This document shows, piece after piece, positions 8,962 through 16,092 of a stretch of DNA of 64,000 nt. This stretch comes from SKUL01 sp964487545 (lineage in GTDB: Bacteria > Bacteroidota > Bacteroidia > Flavobacteriales_D > SKUL01). Position 1 is the first letter of the stretch. The number at the start of each line of letters is the position of its first letter. The notes beneath the pieces were generated by a model. It saw only the letters and a program-made list of their open reading frames with translations, was not told the DNA's origin and made no database searches. The stretch covers positions 1 through 64,000 of the forward strand of contig CAZARI010000007.1 of assembly GCA_964487545.1 (NCBI GenBank), written 5' to 3'. A program made the position numbers and the translations under genes.

Positions 8962-9597
8962 TTACTCCCTTTCGAACTTAGAGTAGCCGGCTGGAATGGC
9001 AAACAAATGATCGGGCTGCTTTTCGCGCGTGATGTTTTTTACGCTTAGTTTGGAAATTTCTGTTCCATTAAGTTTCCTTTCAATTCCCTCGAGCGGAAAG
9101 CTACCGTTCACTTCTGGAATCAAGTTGTAATACACGGCCAGCTTGTCTTTTCTATTGAGCGTATTGAGCATAGGTACAAAGAAGTGATAATCGCCCTCGG
9201 CTACCCAATAGGCGGCCTCGCGACCGTCGCCTTGACATTCTACCACCCACTCTGTGCACTTCACCCCATCAATCATTTTGGTGTTGCTGGTTTTGTTAAC
9301 TTTAACATCAACTTCCTTTGGAGCGCGTCCGTTGGGCACTTCAATAAACATTTTTCTTTCGGGGCTTAGTGCGGTAACGGTATTGGCTTTAGAATCGACA
9401 ATCATAATTCCCTGCAACTCTCCGTTCTCTCCCAATTCTTCAACCCTAACCTTATCGCCTTTAACAAAATAAGTGTACTTTGCCGTTACAGGTCCAATGG
9501 TTTTAATAAATTCGATTTTTCCTTCGAATTGTGCATTCGCAGTGAAACTAAAAAATGACAATACGAGTGCGATGCAAAGGGTAAAGTGGTTTTTCAT
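8962..9597 (-). CDS. Secreted DUF4412-like protein
   Basis: 211 residues from the ATG at 9597, which gives MKNHFTLCIALVLSFFSFTA-NAQ, a textbook signal peptide; a longer frame would run into yraN. The mature part reads FEGKIEFIKTIGP..KYTYFVKGDKVRVEE and later VDSKANTVTALSPERK and GVKCTEWVV, typical of Bacteroidota periplasmic proteins of the DUF4412 type, which fold as a LolA/LppX-like half barrel. Function unknown. It is divergent from yraN with only 30 bp between starts, and convergent with the S66 gene, whose coding end supplies its terminator. Confidence 0.75.
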   Translation of the reverse strand: MKNHFTLCIALVLSFFSFTANAQFEGKIEFIKTIGPVTAKYTYFVKGDKVRVEELGENGELQGIMIVDSKANTVTALSPERKMFIEVPNGRAPKEVDVKVNKTSNTKMIDGVKCTEWVVECQGDGREAAYWVAEGDYHFFVPMLNTLNRKDKLAVYYNLIPEVNGSFPLEGIERKLNGTEISKLSVKNITREKQPDHLFAIPAGYSKFERE

Positions 9598-9627
9598 GAC
9601 TTTTTTATTTAAGCTTTTAATTTCTCG

Positions 9628-9999
9628 ATGAGTACTCACAACGACCTAGGAAATCGGGGTGAGACGCTTGCTTGTACGCACCTCCAAAAAAATGGTTACC
9701 GGATTTTGGCGCGAAACTGGCGACACGAACGAGCTGAGATCGACATCATTGCTGAAGATACTGATTTCTTGATAATTATTGAAGTAAAAACCCGATCAAC
9801 TGATTATTTTGGTGTGCCCGAGGAATTCGTTGATGCACGAAAACAAGCGCTGCTGATCAATGCGGCAGAGGCCTACTTGGAGCAGTCGGACACTGACAAG
9901 GAAGTGCGCTTTGACATTATAAGCATCATTCTGGATTCCTCACGGCCGGGTTATCAGCGAATACACCACATTCCCGATGCCTTTTCTGCTTTCGGGTGA
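9628..9999 (+). CDS. YraN family protein (UPF0102)
   Basis: 123 residues. YraN proteins have the fold of Holliday-junction resolvases and restriction endonucleases. Seen here: LGNRGETLACTHLQKNGYRI at residues 6-25, then RNWRHERAEIDIIAEDTDFL and IIEVKTRS, which carry the E, D and ExK residues of the PD-(D/E)xK core, and the C-terminal RFDIISI. Length is normal for the family (about 120). The in vivo role is not established; nuclease activity is a prediction from the fold. The next gene starts 33 bp downstream but has its own promoter. Confidence 0.9.
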   Translation: MSTHNDLGNRGETLACTHLQKNGYRILARNWRHERAEIDIIAEDTDFLIIIEVKTRSTDYFGVPEEFVDARKQALLINAAEAYLEQSDTDKEVRFDIISIILDSSRPGYQRIHHIPDAFSAFG

Positions 10000-10010
10000 G
10001 AAATGCTTAG

Positions 10011-10018
10011 TACCTTTG
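10011..10018 (+). promoter_or_regulatory. -7 promoter element TACCTTTG for the rRNA pseudouridine synthase
   Basis: Exact TAnnTTTG, ending 14 bp before the ATG at 10033. It lies downstream of an earlier in-frame ATG at 10003, which argues that the later ATG is the real start. Confidence 0.6.
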
Positions 10019-10032
10019 CCCAAAGATTTAAT

Positions 10033-11154
10033 ATGAGCGACAAACGGCAGTCACACAACAAAAAAGGCAAACCATCTCGGAGTGATCAGGAACGTGATAA
10101 TCCGCGAAGCAGAACCAAGGAGTCTGGGCGCCCGGGAAGAAGAAAGCCGGGCGAGGGTAGATCAGGGCAAGACGCTTCGGGGTCAACCCGTCGTCAGCGC
10201 ACGGGAAGAGGAGATCACGAAAACGATTTTATTGAATCCAATCGCGGCAAACCGCGTGACCACACCCGCGCCAAGGGCAGTTCGCGTCGCAACAGCACGG
10301 ATACCAACAAGCAGTCCACCTCCTTTAAAGTGACCCGGGTAAAAGGCAAAGAGCGTGAATTGGTTTGGGATGCCGGCCAATCAGACCGAAAGAGCGACAA
10401 ACCCCGGTTCGGAAAAATAACCAAAGATGTTCGTTCCAAGCCGGCTGGGCATGTGCGTTTGAATCGCTACATCGCCAATTCAGGTGTTTGCTCCCGACGC
10501 GAAGCCGATGTGCTCATAAAAGCTGGCGCAATCAAAGTAAACGGTGAGGTAGTGACCGAAATGGGGGTGTTTGTCGCGCCCAACGATGTGGTCCATTATG
10601 GCGATCAGAAACTTAGCCGCGACAAAATAATGTACGTGCTGCTAAATAAGCCAAAAGATTACGTCACCACCACCCGCGATCCGGAAGGAAGAAAGACCGT
10701 TATGCATCTGGTGCGTTCGGCCTGCCGAGAGCGTATTGTGCCTGTTGGCCGTCTCGATCGCCAGACCACTGGGCTATTGCTTTTTACCAACGACGGCGAT
10801 CTGGGAAAAAAACTCATGCACCCAAAATTTGGTGTAAGCAAACTCTATCATATTCACCTCGACAAAAAAGTGTCGGGCAAAGACTTGGAGCAATTACTGA
10901 ATGGTGTGATGCTCGAAGACGGGGAAATCAAAGCCGATAAGGTGTCCTACGTTGGTGATAATCAACGAGAATTAGGGATGGAAATTCACATGGGTAAAAA
11001 CCGTGTTGTGCGCCGAATGATGGAAGCACTCGGATATAAAGTGCTGAAATTAGACCGCGTGATGTTTGCCGGTCTCACCAAAAAAAACCTACCCAGGGGT
11101 CATTATCGCTACCTGACGGAAGCCGAAGTGAGGCAATTAAAATCGCATGGATAG
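10033..11154 (+). CDS. rRNA pseudouridine synthase, RsuA/RluB family, with long basic N-terminus
   Basis: 373 residues. Converts a uridine in rRNA to pseudouridine. Residues 1-135 are a low-complexity, very hydrophilic tail rich in Arg, Lys, Ser, Gly and Asp. The S4 RNA-binding domain follows (RLNRYIANSGVCSRREADVL), then the catalytic domain: LLNKPKDYVTT, VGRLDRQTTGLLLFTNDG with the catalytic Asp, and GKNRVVRRMMEALGY. Bacteroidota RluB-like proteins often have such tails. The start was placed at 10033 because the promoter at 10011 overlaps the earlier candidate. The tail probably adds nonspecific RNA contact (inference). RluB and RsuA cannot be told apart from the sequence. Confidence 0.9.
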   Translation: MSDKRQSHNKKGKPSRSDQERDNPRSRTKESGRPGRRKPGEGRSGQDASGSTRRQRTGRGDHENDFIESNRGKPRDHTRAKGSSRRNSTDTNKQSTSFKVTRVKGKERELVWDAGQSDRKSDKPRFGKITKDVRSKPAGHVRLNRYIANSGVCSRREADVLIKAGAIKVNGEVVTEMGVFVAPNDVVHYGDQKLSRDKIMYVLLNKPKDYVTTTRDPEGRKTVMHLVRSACRERIVPVGRLDRQTTGLLLFTNDGDLGKKLMHPKFGVSKLYHIHLDKKVSGKDLEQLLNGVMLEDGEIKADKVSYVGDNQRELGMEIHMGKNRVVRRMMEALGYKVLKLDRVMFAGLTKKNLPRGHYRYLTEAEVRQLKSHG

Positions 11155-11232
11155 TGGAAACCGGGCATTGTTAAAAATATTTTTTCCGTCGGGTAAGGAA
11201 TCTTAGTTATTTTACACTAAAATGCGGTCGAA

Positions 11233-12528
11233 ATGAATGTTTTGGTATTGGGTTCAGGAGGAAGAGAACATGCACTAAGTTGGAAAATTGCACAAAGCTC
11301 CATGTTGGGCAAGCTGTTTATTGCCCCTGGAAACCCTGGCACCGCCCAATTAGGAACCAACTTACCCATCGACATAAGCGATTTTGAAGCCGTTAAAACT
11401 GCTTGCCTCGATCATCAAATTGAGGTTTTGCTCGTTGGACCGGAAAAACCAATGGTTGACGGCATTTCCGACTTCTTTGCCGAGGACGAAGCGCTAAAAA
11501 ATGTTTTGGTGGTTGGCCCCAAAAAAGCCGGTGCTCAGCTCGAAGGCAGCAAAGCATTTGCAAAAGCGTTTATGGCGCGACACCAAATACCAACCGCGGC
11601 ATACGGCACTTTTGGCCCCAACGAACTGAAAGAAGCCGGAGCATTTCTTCAAAAACTGAAACCACCTTACGTACTCAAAGCAGATGGTTTGGCTGCTGGC
11701 AAAGGTGTTTTGATCCTCGACAATCTGGAAGATGCAAAAAGCGAACTGCGTGAGATGTTTTCCGGAAAATTTGGTGAAGCTGGTAAAAAAGTGGTTATCG
11801 AAGCGTTTCTAGACGGCCGCGAAATGTCGGTGTTTGTCTTAACTGATGGATCTGCGTTTAAAATTCTGCCCTCGGCCAAAGATTACAAAAGAATTGACGA
11901 TGGCGACAAAGGCCCCAATACAGGAGGAATGGGCGCCGTTTCACCCGTGCCGTTTGCACGACCAGACCTGATGTCAAAAATTCACGACCGGATTATAATG
12001 CCCACCATTAACGGCTTGCAGCTCGACGGCATTCCGTATACCGGCTTTATCTTCTTCGGGCTGATGATTGTAAAAGACGACCCCTACGTTATTGAATACA
12101 ACGTGCGCATGGGCGACCCCGAAACCGAAGTGGTAATGCCCCGGCTAAAATCAGATTTGCTGGACATGTTCGAAGGAATTGCCACTGGCACATTATCCGA
12201 GCGCCACGTGGAAACCGACGAACGAACTGCGGTTACCGTAATGCTCGCTTCAAAAGGATATCCAGACAAGTACGAAACAGGAAAAGAAATCACATTGCCC
12301 GAGACTGTAAATGAAAAGATTGAGTTATTTCATGCCGGCACCCAAACCAACGGTGATAAAATCGTAACCAACGGAGGACGAGTAATGGCCATAACAGCCT
12401 TGGGGAAAGACCTGGAAAGAGCGATTCGACAAGTGTACGAAACCGTTGAAAAGGTCCAGTTTTCGGGAAAACAATTCAGAAAGGATATCGGTCAGGACCT
12501 GCTGCCTAAATCGACTTCTAAGAAATAA
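11233..12528 (+). CDS. purD: Phosphoribosylamine--glycine ligase
   Basis: 431 residues, the usual length. Second step of purine synthesis: joins phosphoribosylamine and glycine using ATP. The N-terminal loop VLGSGGREHALSWK is seen at residues 4-17, then GPEKPMVDGISDFF, the ATP-grasp part KADGLAAGKGV, GPNTGGMGAVSPVPF, and the metal-binding EYNVRMGDPE near residue 290. It stands alone, convergent with a small membrane protein; purQ and purN are elsewhere in the window, so the purine genes are dispersed rather than in one operon. No exact TAnnTTTG was found in front of it. Confidence 0.97.
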   Translation: MNVLVLGSGGREHALSWKIAQSSMLGKLFIAPGNPGTAQLGTNLPIDISDFEAVKTACLDHQIEVLLVGPEKPMVDGISDFFAEDEALKNVLVVGPKKAGAQLEGSKAFAKAFMARHQIPTAAYGTFGPNELKEAGAFLQKLKPPYVLKADGLAAGKGVLILDNLEDAKSELREMFSGKFGEAGKKVVIEAFLDGREMSVFVLTDGSAFKILPSAKDYKRIDDGDKGPNTGGMGAVSPVPFARPDLMSKIHDRIIMPTINGLQLDGIPYTGFIFFGLMIVKDDPYVIEYNVRMGDPETEVVMPRLKSDLLDMFEGIATGTLSERHVETDERTAVTVMLASKGYPDKYETGKEITLPETVNEKIELFHAGTQTNGDKIVTNGGRVMAITALGKDLERAIRQVYETVEKVQFSGKQFRKDIGQDLLPKSTSKK

Positions 12529-12540
12529 AATGGGTGAAAA

Positions 12541-12735
12541 TCACTTTAGTGTACCTTCCTGTTCAGCCTTTTTACTGAGCTTCTGCTGGATGTACAACCA
12601 GTAAAACAAGCCTACGACTCCCAAGGCAATAAACAGGTTGTTGGGATTCAGCGCCCCCATATCTCCAATTGGAACAAGAATTTTATCGAAGGTCCAAACT
12701 ACGAGTTTCCCAATCGGATTTACAATATAGTCCAT
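12541..12735 (-). CDS. Small single-span membrane protein (possibly DUF6341-like)
   Basis: 64 residues. One hydrophobic segment (NLFIALGVVGLFYWLYI, about residues 33-49) is followed by a charged tail QQKLSKKAEQEGTLK. It is divergent from a multi-span protein that looks like DUF6427, and in Flavobacteriia small DUF6341 and DUF6427 proteins are often found close together; that link is from memory and the family match is uncertain. An exact TAnnTTTG promoter 25 bp upstream supports that it is a real gene. Function unknown. Confidence 0.6.
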   Translation of the reverse strand: MDYIVNPIGKLVVWTFDKILVPIGDMGALNPNNLFIALGVVGLFYWLYIQQKLSKKAEQEGTLK

Positions 12736-12760
12736 AGTGCAGCTTGTTTTTGAGTTGGGC

Positions 12761-12768
12761 CAAAAATA
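12761..12768 (-). promoter_or_regulatory. -7 promoter element TATTTTTG for the small membrane protein
   Basis: Exact TAnnTTTG on the minus strand, 25 bp before the ATG at 12735. Confidence 0.55.
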
Positions 12769-12802
12769 GGACTTCTCTTGAAAAGAACAGTAATTTTAGC
12801 GC

Positions 12803-13792
12803 ATGATCTTGCGTCTATATCGATCAAACAGACCTGTGCTGGCCCTTTTGTTGCCAATCATCGGGTTGATTTTGTGGCTGCCATCTGTCTGGCTTCGTCA
12901 GTTGCCCGATTTTTCTATTTCGCTTTTAACCTTTTTACCGTTTGAATCCAACGCGGCCATTTTCCTGTGGACTTTCATCGCTTTTATACTTGTACTCACG
13001 GCTACCTATCTGTTCAACAACCTTTTTCAATCCTATGAGTTAATTTCCCGACGCAATCAACTGCCGGGGCTTTGTTATTTAATCGCCTTTTCGTGGTCTC
13101 CGCTGCTGCTACATTACAGTCATGTTCTGGCAGGACAAATTTTCATTTTGCTGGCCATCAGAAGAATGATGGGAATATACCGTCAGCATAACGTTGTTCG
13201 CGAGCTATACGACATCGGTCTGTTTTTGGGGATTGCCGCAGCCATCTACGCCCCGTTCATCCTTTTTATTCCGGGCTGCTGGTTTTGCATCAGCGTTCTT
13301 CGCCCCTTCAGTCTGCGAGAATACTTAACTCCGCTGCTGGGAATACTCACCGTGCTATTGCTTTGTGCAGGAATGGATTTCGTACTTGATGGGCAAGTGT
13401 TGCATCACCTCGAAGCCAACTGGTATCCGGTAGAAGGTCTCTATCCTGTTGGACTTTTCGGCTGGTTTAAATACCTAATTGCCTCCGTTCTGCTCTTGAT
13501 GACTATTGTGGCTGCACCCAGTTTCATCGCAGCGTTAGCCCGCAGCACCATGCGCGACCGCAATTTAAAACTCATTCTGCTCATTTTTGGACTTAATACC
13601 CTAGCGCTGTTTATACTTTTTACATTGCTGCCACCATTCGGTTTTAATGTGATGCTACTGGCTTTTCCGGTTTCATTGATGTTGGTTTATGCCGTGGCCG
13701 ACAAAGCAGTGAACTGGACCATTTCGGCTTTGTTCTATCTGTTAATCGTTTCAGCCGTAATCAACAATTATGGAATGTTGTGGACGATGTGA
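12803..13792 (+). CDS. Multi-span membrane protein, DUF6427-like
   Basis: 329 residues with about nine hydrophobic helices and few charged loops. The segment RMMGIYRQHNVVRELYDIG followed by FLGIAAAIYAPFILF resembles the conserved centre of the Flavobacteriia family DUF6427, whose function is unknown. The start ATG is 4 bp after TAATTTTA (12791-12798), one base off the -7 consensus, so the transcript may begin at or next to the start codon. Its 3' end overlaps the upstream part of the purQ frame but not the purQ start chosen here. Confidence 0.7.
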   Translation: MILRLYRSNRPVLALLLPIIGLILWLPSVWLRQLPDFSISLLTFLPFESNAAIFLWTFIAFILVLTATYLFNNLFQSYELISRRNQLPGLCYLIAFSWSPLLLHYSHVLAGQIFILLAIRRMMGIYRQHNVVRELYDIGLFLGIAAAIYAPFILFIPGCWFCISVLRPFSLREYLTPLLGILTVLLLCAGMDFVLDGQVLHHLEANWYPVEGLYPVGLFGWFKYLIASVLLLMTIVAAPSFIAALARSTMRDRNLKLILLIFGLNTLALFILFTLLPPFGFNVMLLAFPVSLMLVYAVADKAVNWTISALFYLLIVSAVINNYGMLWTM

Positions 13793-13821
13793 ATTTTACC
13801 CGCCAACGCGCCACGAATGAT

Positions 13822-13829
13822 TACTTTTG
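13822..13829 (+). promoter_or_regulatory. -7 promoter element TACTTTTG for purQ
   Basis: Exact TAnnTTTG, 25 bp before the ATG at 13855, inside the longer open frame. This favours the later start. Confidence 0.6.
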
Positions 13830-13854
13830 TAGTCCAATTAAATCGTCTTTAAAA

Positions 13855-14547
13855 ATGAAATTCGGAGTCGTTATTTTCCCAGGATCCAATTGCGACAAGG
13901 ATATGATTCACGTTTTGGAGTCAATAACTGGTCAGCAAGTTGAAGAATTATGGCACAAAGATCACGACCTGAAAGGGTGTGATTTCATCGTTCTTCCGGG
14001 TGGATTTTCATACGGTGATTACCTGCGTTCAGGTGCCATTGCACGATTTTCGCCCATTATGGAGGAAGTGATGGCTTTTAGCGAAAAAGGCGGTAATGTT
14101 TTGGGTGTATGCAACGGTTTTCAGGTTTTGTGCGAAGCTGGAATGCTACCCGGAGCGCTGCTGCACAACGACACCAACAAGTTCATCTGCAAGAATATTT
14201 TCCTGAAGCCTGAAAATAATTCCACACTCCTTACCCGCCATCTTGATACGGATCAGGTGCTCAAAATCCCCATTGCACACGGCGAAGGCAGATATTACCT
14301 TCCCGATAGTCAGCTTGAAGAGATTACCGAAAAAGGACAGGTGTTATTTCGCTATTGCGATGAAAACGGACATCTCACTCCACAAGCCAACCCAAACGGA
14401 TCGATAGCCAATATTGCCGGAGTATGCAATGCAGGTAAAAATGTATTTGGAATGATGCCGCACCCCGAAAGAGCGGCCAGCGAACTGCTCGGCAATACCG
14501 ATGGCAGGTTGATATTCGAATCCATTCTCGATATTGTTTCTGCCTGA
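13855..14547 (+). CDS. purQ: Phosphoribosylformylglycinamidine synthase subunit PurQ
   Basis: 230 residues, the usual length for PurQ. It is the glutaminase subunit that feeds ammonia to PurL in step four of purine synthesis. Seen: MKFGVVIFPGSNCDKDMI at the start, VLPGGFSYGDYLR, the nucleophile Cys in GVCNGFQVL near residue 86, and the catalytic His and Glu in MMPHPERA near residue 205. An in-frame start 75 bp upstream would add unrelated residues and precede the promoter, so it was not used. A separate PurQ implies the multi-subunit PurLQS form rather than the single large PurL. Confidence 0.95.
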   Translation: MKFGVVIFPGSNCDKDMIHVLESITGQQVEELWHKDHDLKGCDFIVLPGGFSYGDYLRSGAIARFSPIMEEVMAFSEKGGNVLGVCNGFQVLCEAGMLPGALLHNDTNKFICKNIFLKPENNSTLLTRHLDTDQVLKIPIAHGEGRYYLPDSQLEEITEKGQVLFRYCDENGHLTPQANPNGSIANIAGVCNAGKNVFGMMPHPERAASELLGNTDGRLIFESILDIVSA

Positions 14548-14620
14548 TTTATTTTGCGCTCAGTGAGTTTTGGACATAACCTTGTTCAAAAACAGGCGTA
14601 TATTTTATCGTTTATCTTTC

Positions 14621-14628
14621 TAAATTTG
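14621..14628 (+). promoter_or_regulatory. -7 promoter element TAAATTTG directly before the CHU_C miniprotein
   Basis: Exact TAnnTTTG with only 4 bp (GATA) between it and the ATG at 14633. Transcription should start at or next to the A of ATG, giving a leaderless mRNA. Confidence 0.6.
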
Positions 14629-14632
14629 GATA

Positions 14633-15001
14633 ATGTTAAGATGGTGCGCCGCAATATTATGCTTGTTTTCAGTTGCCGCACAGGCGCAGCAGCTACCGTG
14701 TGACCATGTGGACCGGGTGACGCCCGAAATAAAAATACCCAACGTATTCTCTCCAAACGGCGATGGCATCAACGACCTTTTCCGGGCAGAACACAACATC
14801 GAATATTTTTCCAACTACACGCTACACGTGTATAACCGCGCTGGTCAGCTCGTATTTTTTGCCGACCGTCCGGCTCAGGGTTGGGATGGACGCACCCCCT
14901 CCGGCACGCCTTGTCCAGAAGGTGTTTATTTTTATATCACTCAATACAACACTGGCTGCGAAGAGGATAGGGCTGCAGGTGTAATTGAATTGGTACGCTG
15001 A
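14633..15001 (+). CDS. Signal peptide plus CHU_C domain only (T9SS type B miniprotein)
   Basis: 122 residues. MLRWCAAILCLFSVAAQA is a signal peptide. Then comes a 15-residue linker with a Cys (QQLPCDHVDRVTPEIKI), and from residue 35 to the end a complete gliding-motility-associated CHU_C domain: NVFSPNGDGINDLF, LHVYNRAGQLVFF, GWDGRTPSGTPCPEGVYFY. That domain normally sits at the end of large secreted proteins and directs T9SS export. Here there is no passenger. There is no frame upstream that could supply one, and the gene has its own promoter, so it does not look like a broken remnant. Role unknown. Confidence 0.85.
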   Translation: MLRWCAAILCLFSVAAQAQQLPCDHVDRVTPEIKIPNVFSPNGDGINDLFRAEHNIEYFSNYTLHVYNRAGQLVFFADRPAQGWDGRTPSGTPCPEGVYFYITQYNTGCEEDRAAGVIELVR

Positions 15002-15025
15002 CTTTCTTTTTATTCGCGCAGCCCA

Positions 15026-15033
15026 TATATTTG
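15026..15033 (+). promoter_or_regulatory. -7 promoter element TATATTTG for udk
   Basis: Exact TAnnTTTG ending 8 bp before the ATG at 15042. It lies inside a longer open frame starting at 14985, so the later start is preferred. Confidence 0.6.
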
Positions 15034-15041
15034 TAGCCCAA

Positions 15042-15698
15042 ATGGCAACCCCTCCCTATATTGTCGGAATTGCCGGCGGTAGTGCCTCAGGCAAAACTTC
15101 ATTCCTTCAGGATCTCCGCTCTGCGCTACCTGAGCACAGCATCAGCGTTATTTGTCAGGACAATTACTACCTGCCCAAAGAATTGCAAATGTGCGACGAA
15201 CAAGGCGCGGTTAATTTTGACCTTCCGGATTCCATCAACCGCGAAGCTTTTGCTCGTGACCTCAGAAGATTAATTTCCGGTCATTCCATTGAACTTCAGG
15301 AGTACGGATTTAATAACAACTCCCACGAGTCCCGTATGATTCAGATAAATCCTGCACCCATCATTGTGATGGAAGGCTTGTTTGTCTTTTATTATGAAGA
15401 AATCCGCAACTTGCTCGATCTGAAAGTGTATCTCGACGTCCGCGAAGAGGTGAAGCTAAAACGACGCATAATACGCGATGCCCTTGAGCGCGGGTACAAC
15501 GAAGATACCGTGCGCTATCAATGGCAAAACCATGTCATGCCTTCGTATTATAAATTTCTGCGCCCCTACCGTGATTCTGCCGACATCATCGTCACCAACA
15601 ACACCACCTATTTTCCGGGACTTGAGGTGCTCACTAACCACTTTCACCAAATCCTCAGTAAAGTAAAAACGCCTTTCACTGCGATGGCCAACTCCTGA
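15042..15698 (+). CDS. udk: Uridine kinase
   Basis: 218 residues. Phosphorylates uridine and cytidine in pyrimidine salvage. The Walker A loop GGSASGKTS is at residues 12-20 of IVGIAGGSASGKTSFL, and QDNYYLPKE holds the conserved uridine-binding Asp and Tyr region near residue 45. VMEGLFVFYYEEIR and the lid motif RRIIRDALERG follow. The family normally reads DHPDAFD where this one has NFDLPDSINREAF, a modest deviation, so a related P-loop nucleoside kinase is possible. The 5' extension of the frame was rejected because of the promoter at 15026. Convergent with the S4 gene, one base between the stops. Confidence 0.88.
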   Translation: MATPPYIVGIAGGSASGKTSFLQDLRSALPEHSISVICQDNYYLPKELQMCDEQGAVNFDLPDSINREAFARDLRRLISGHSIELQEYGFNNNSHESRMIQINPAPIIVMEGLFVFYYEEIRNLLDLKVYLDVREEVKLKRRIIRDALERGYNEDTVRYQWQNHVMPSYYKFLRPYRDSADIIVTNNTTYFPGLEVLTNHFHQILSKVKTPFTAMANS

Positions 15699-15699
15699 G

Positions 15700-16092
15700 C
15701 TAATCGTTTTGATTTCCTTTCAGTTTATCAATTTCACGGCGATCCTTTTTTGTTGGTCTGCCGCGTGAAGGGGTATGCATCATTTGCGCACGTTGATTTT
15801 CCTGATATTCTTTCAGTTTGTCGAGTTCATCCGTGGCGGTATACTCTTCGAGATAGTCATCTAGCAGTACGGCACCCACCCTGCTTTTGGGAAAACCAAG
15901 TGCTTTATAGCTGCGCCAAATGGGGGTAAACTTCACCTCAAACGCGTCGCCGATATTCACAATGTAGGCTGGTTTCACGGCTTTGCCATTGACTTTTATA
16001 CGGTCTTTGCGACATGCTTCGGCGGCTTTACTGCGCGTTTTGAACAAACGCACCATCCACAGAAATTTATCTATTCGCACCTGTTTGCTCAT
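15700..16092 (-). CDS. S4-domain RNA-binding protein, Hsp15-like
   Basis: 130 residues. S4 RNA-binding domain at residues 5-65: VRIDKFLWMVRLFKTRSKAA, then ACRKDRIKVNGKAVKPAYIV. The C-terminal half is highly charged (GRPTKKDRREIDKLKGN). Hsp15 (HslR) rescues stalled 50S subunits carrying peptidyl-tRNA in E. coli; the same role here is inferred from the family. The start at 16092 gives MSKQVRID and overlaps the stop of the TPR gene (ATGA), so the two are co-translated; an upstream in-frame start 9 bp earlier is less likely. Confidence 0.88.
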   Translation of the reverse strand: MSKQVRIDKFLWMVRLFKTRSKAAEACRKDRIKVNGKAVKPAYIVNIGDAFEVKFTPIWRSYKALGFPKSRVGAVLLDDYLEEYTATDELDKLKEYQENQRAQMMHTPSRGRPTKKDRREIDKLKGNQND

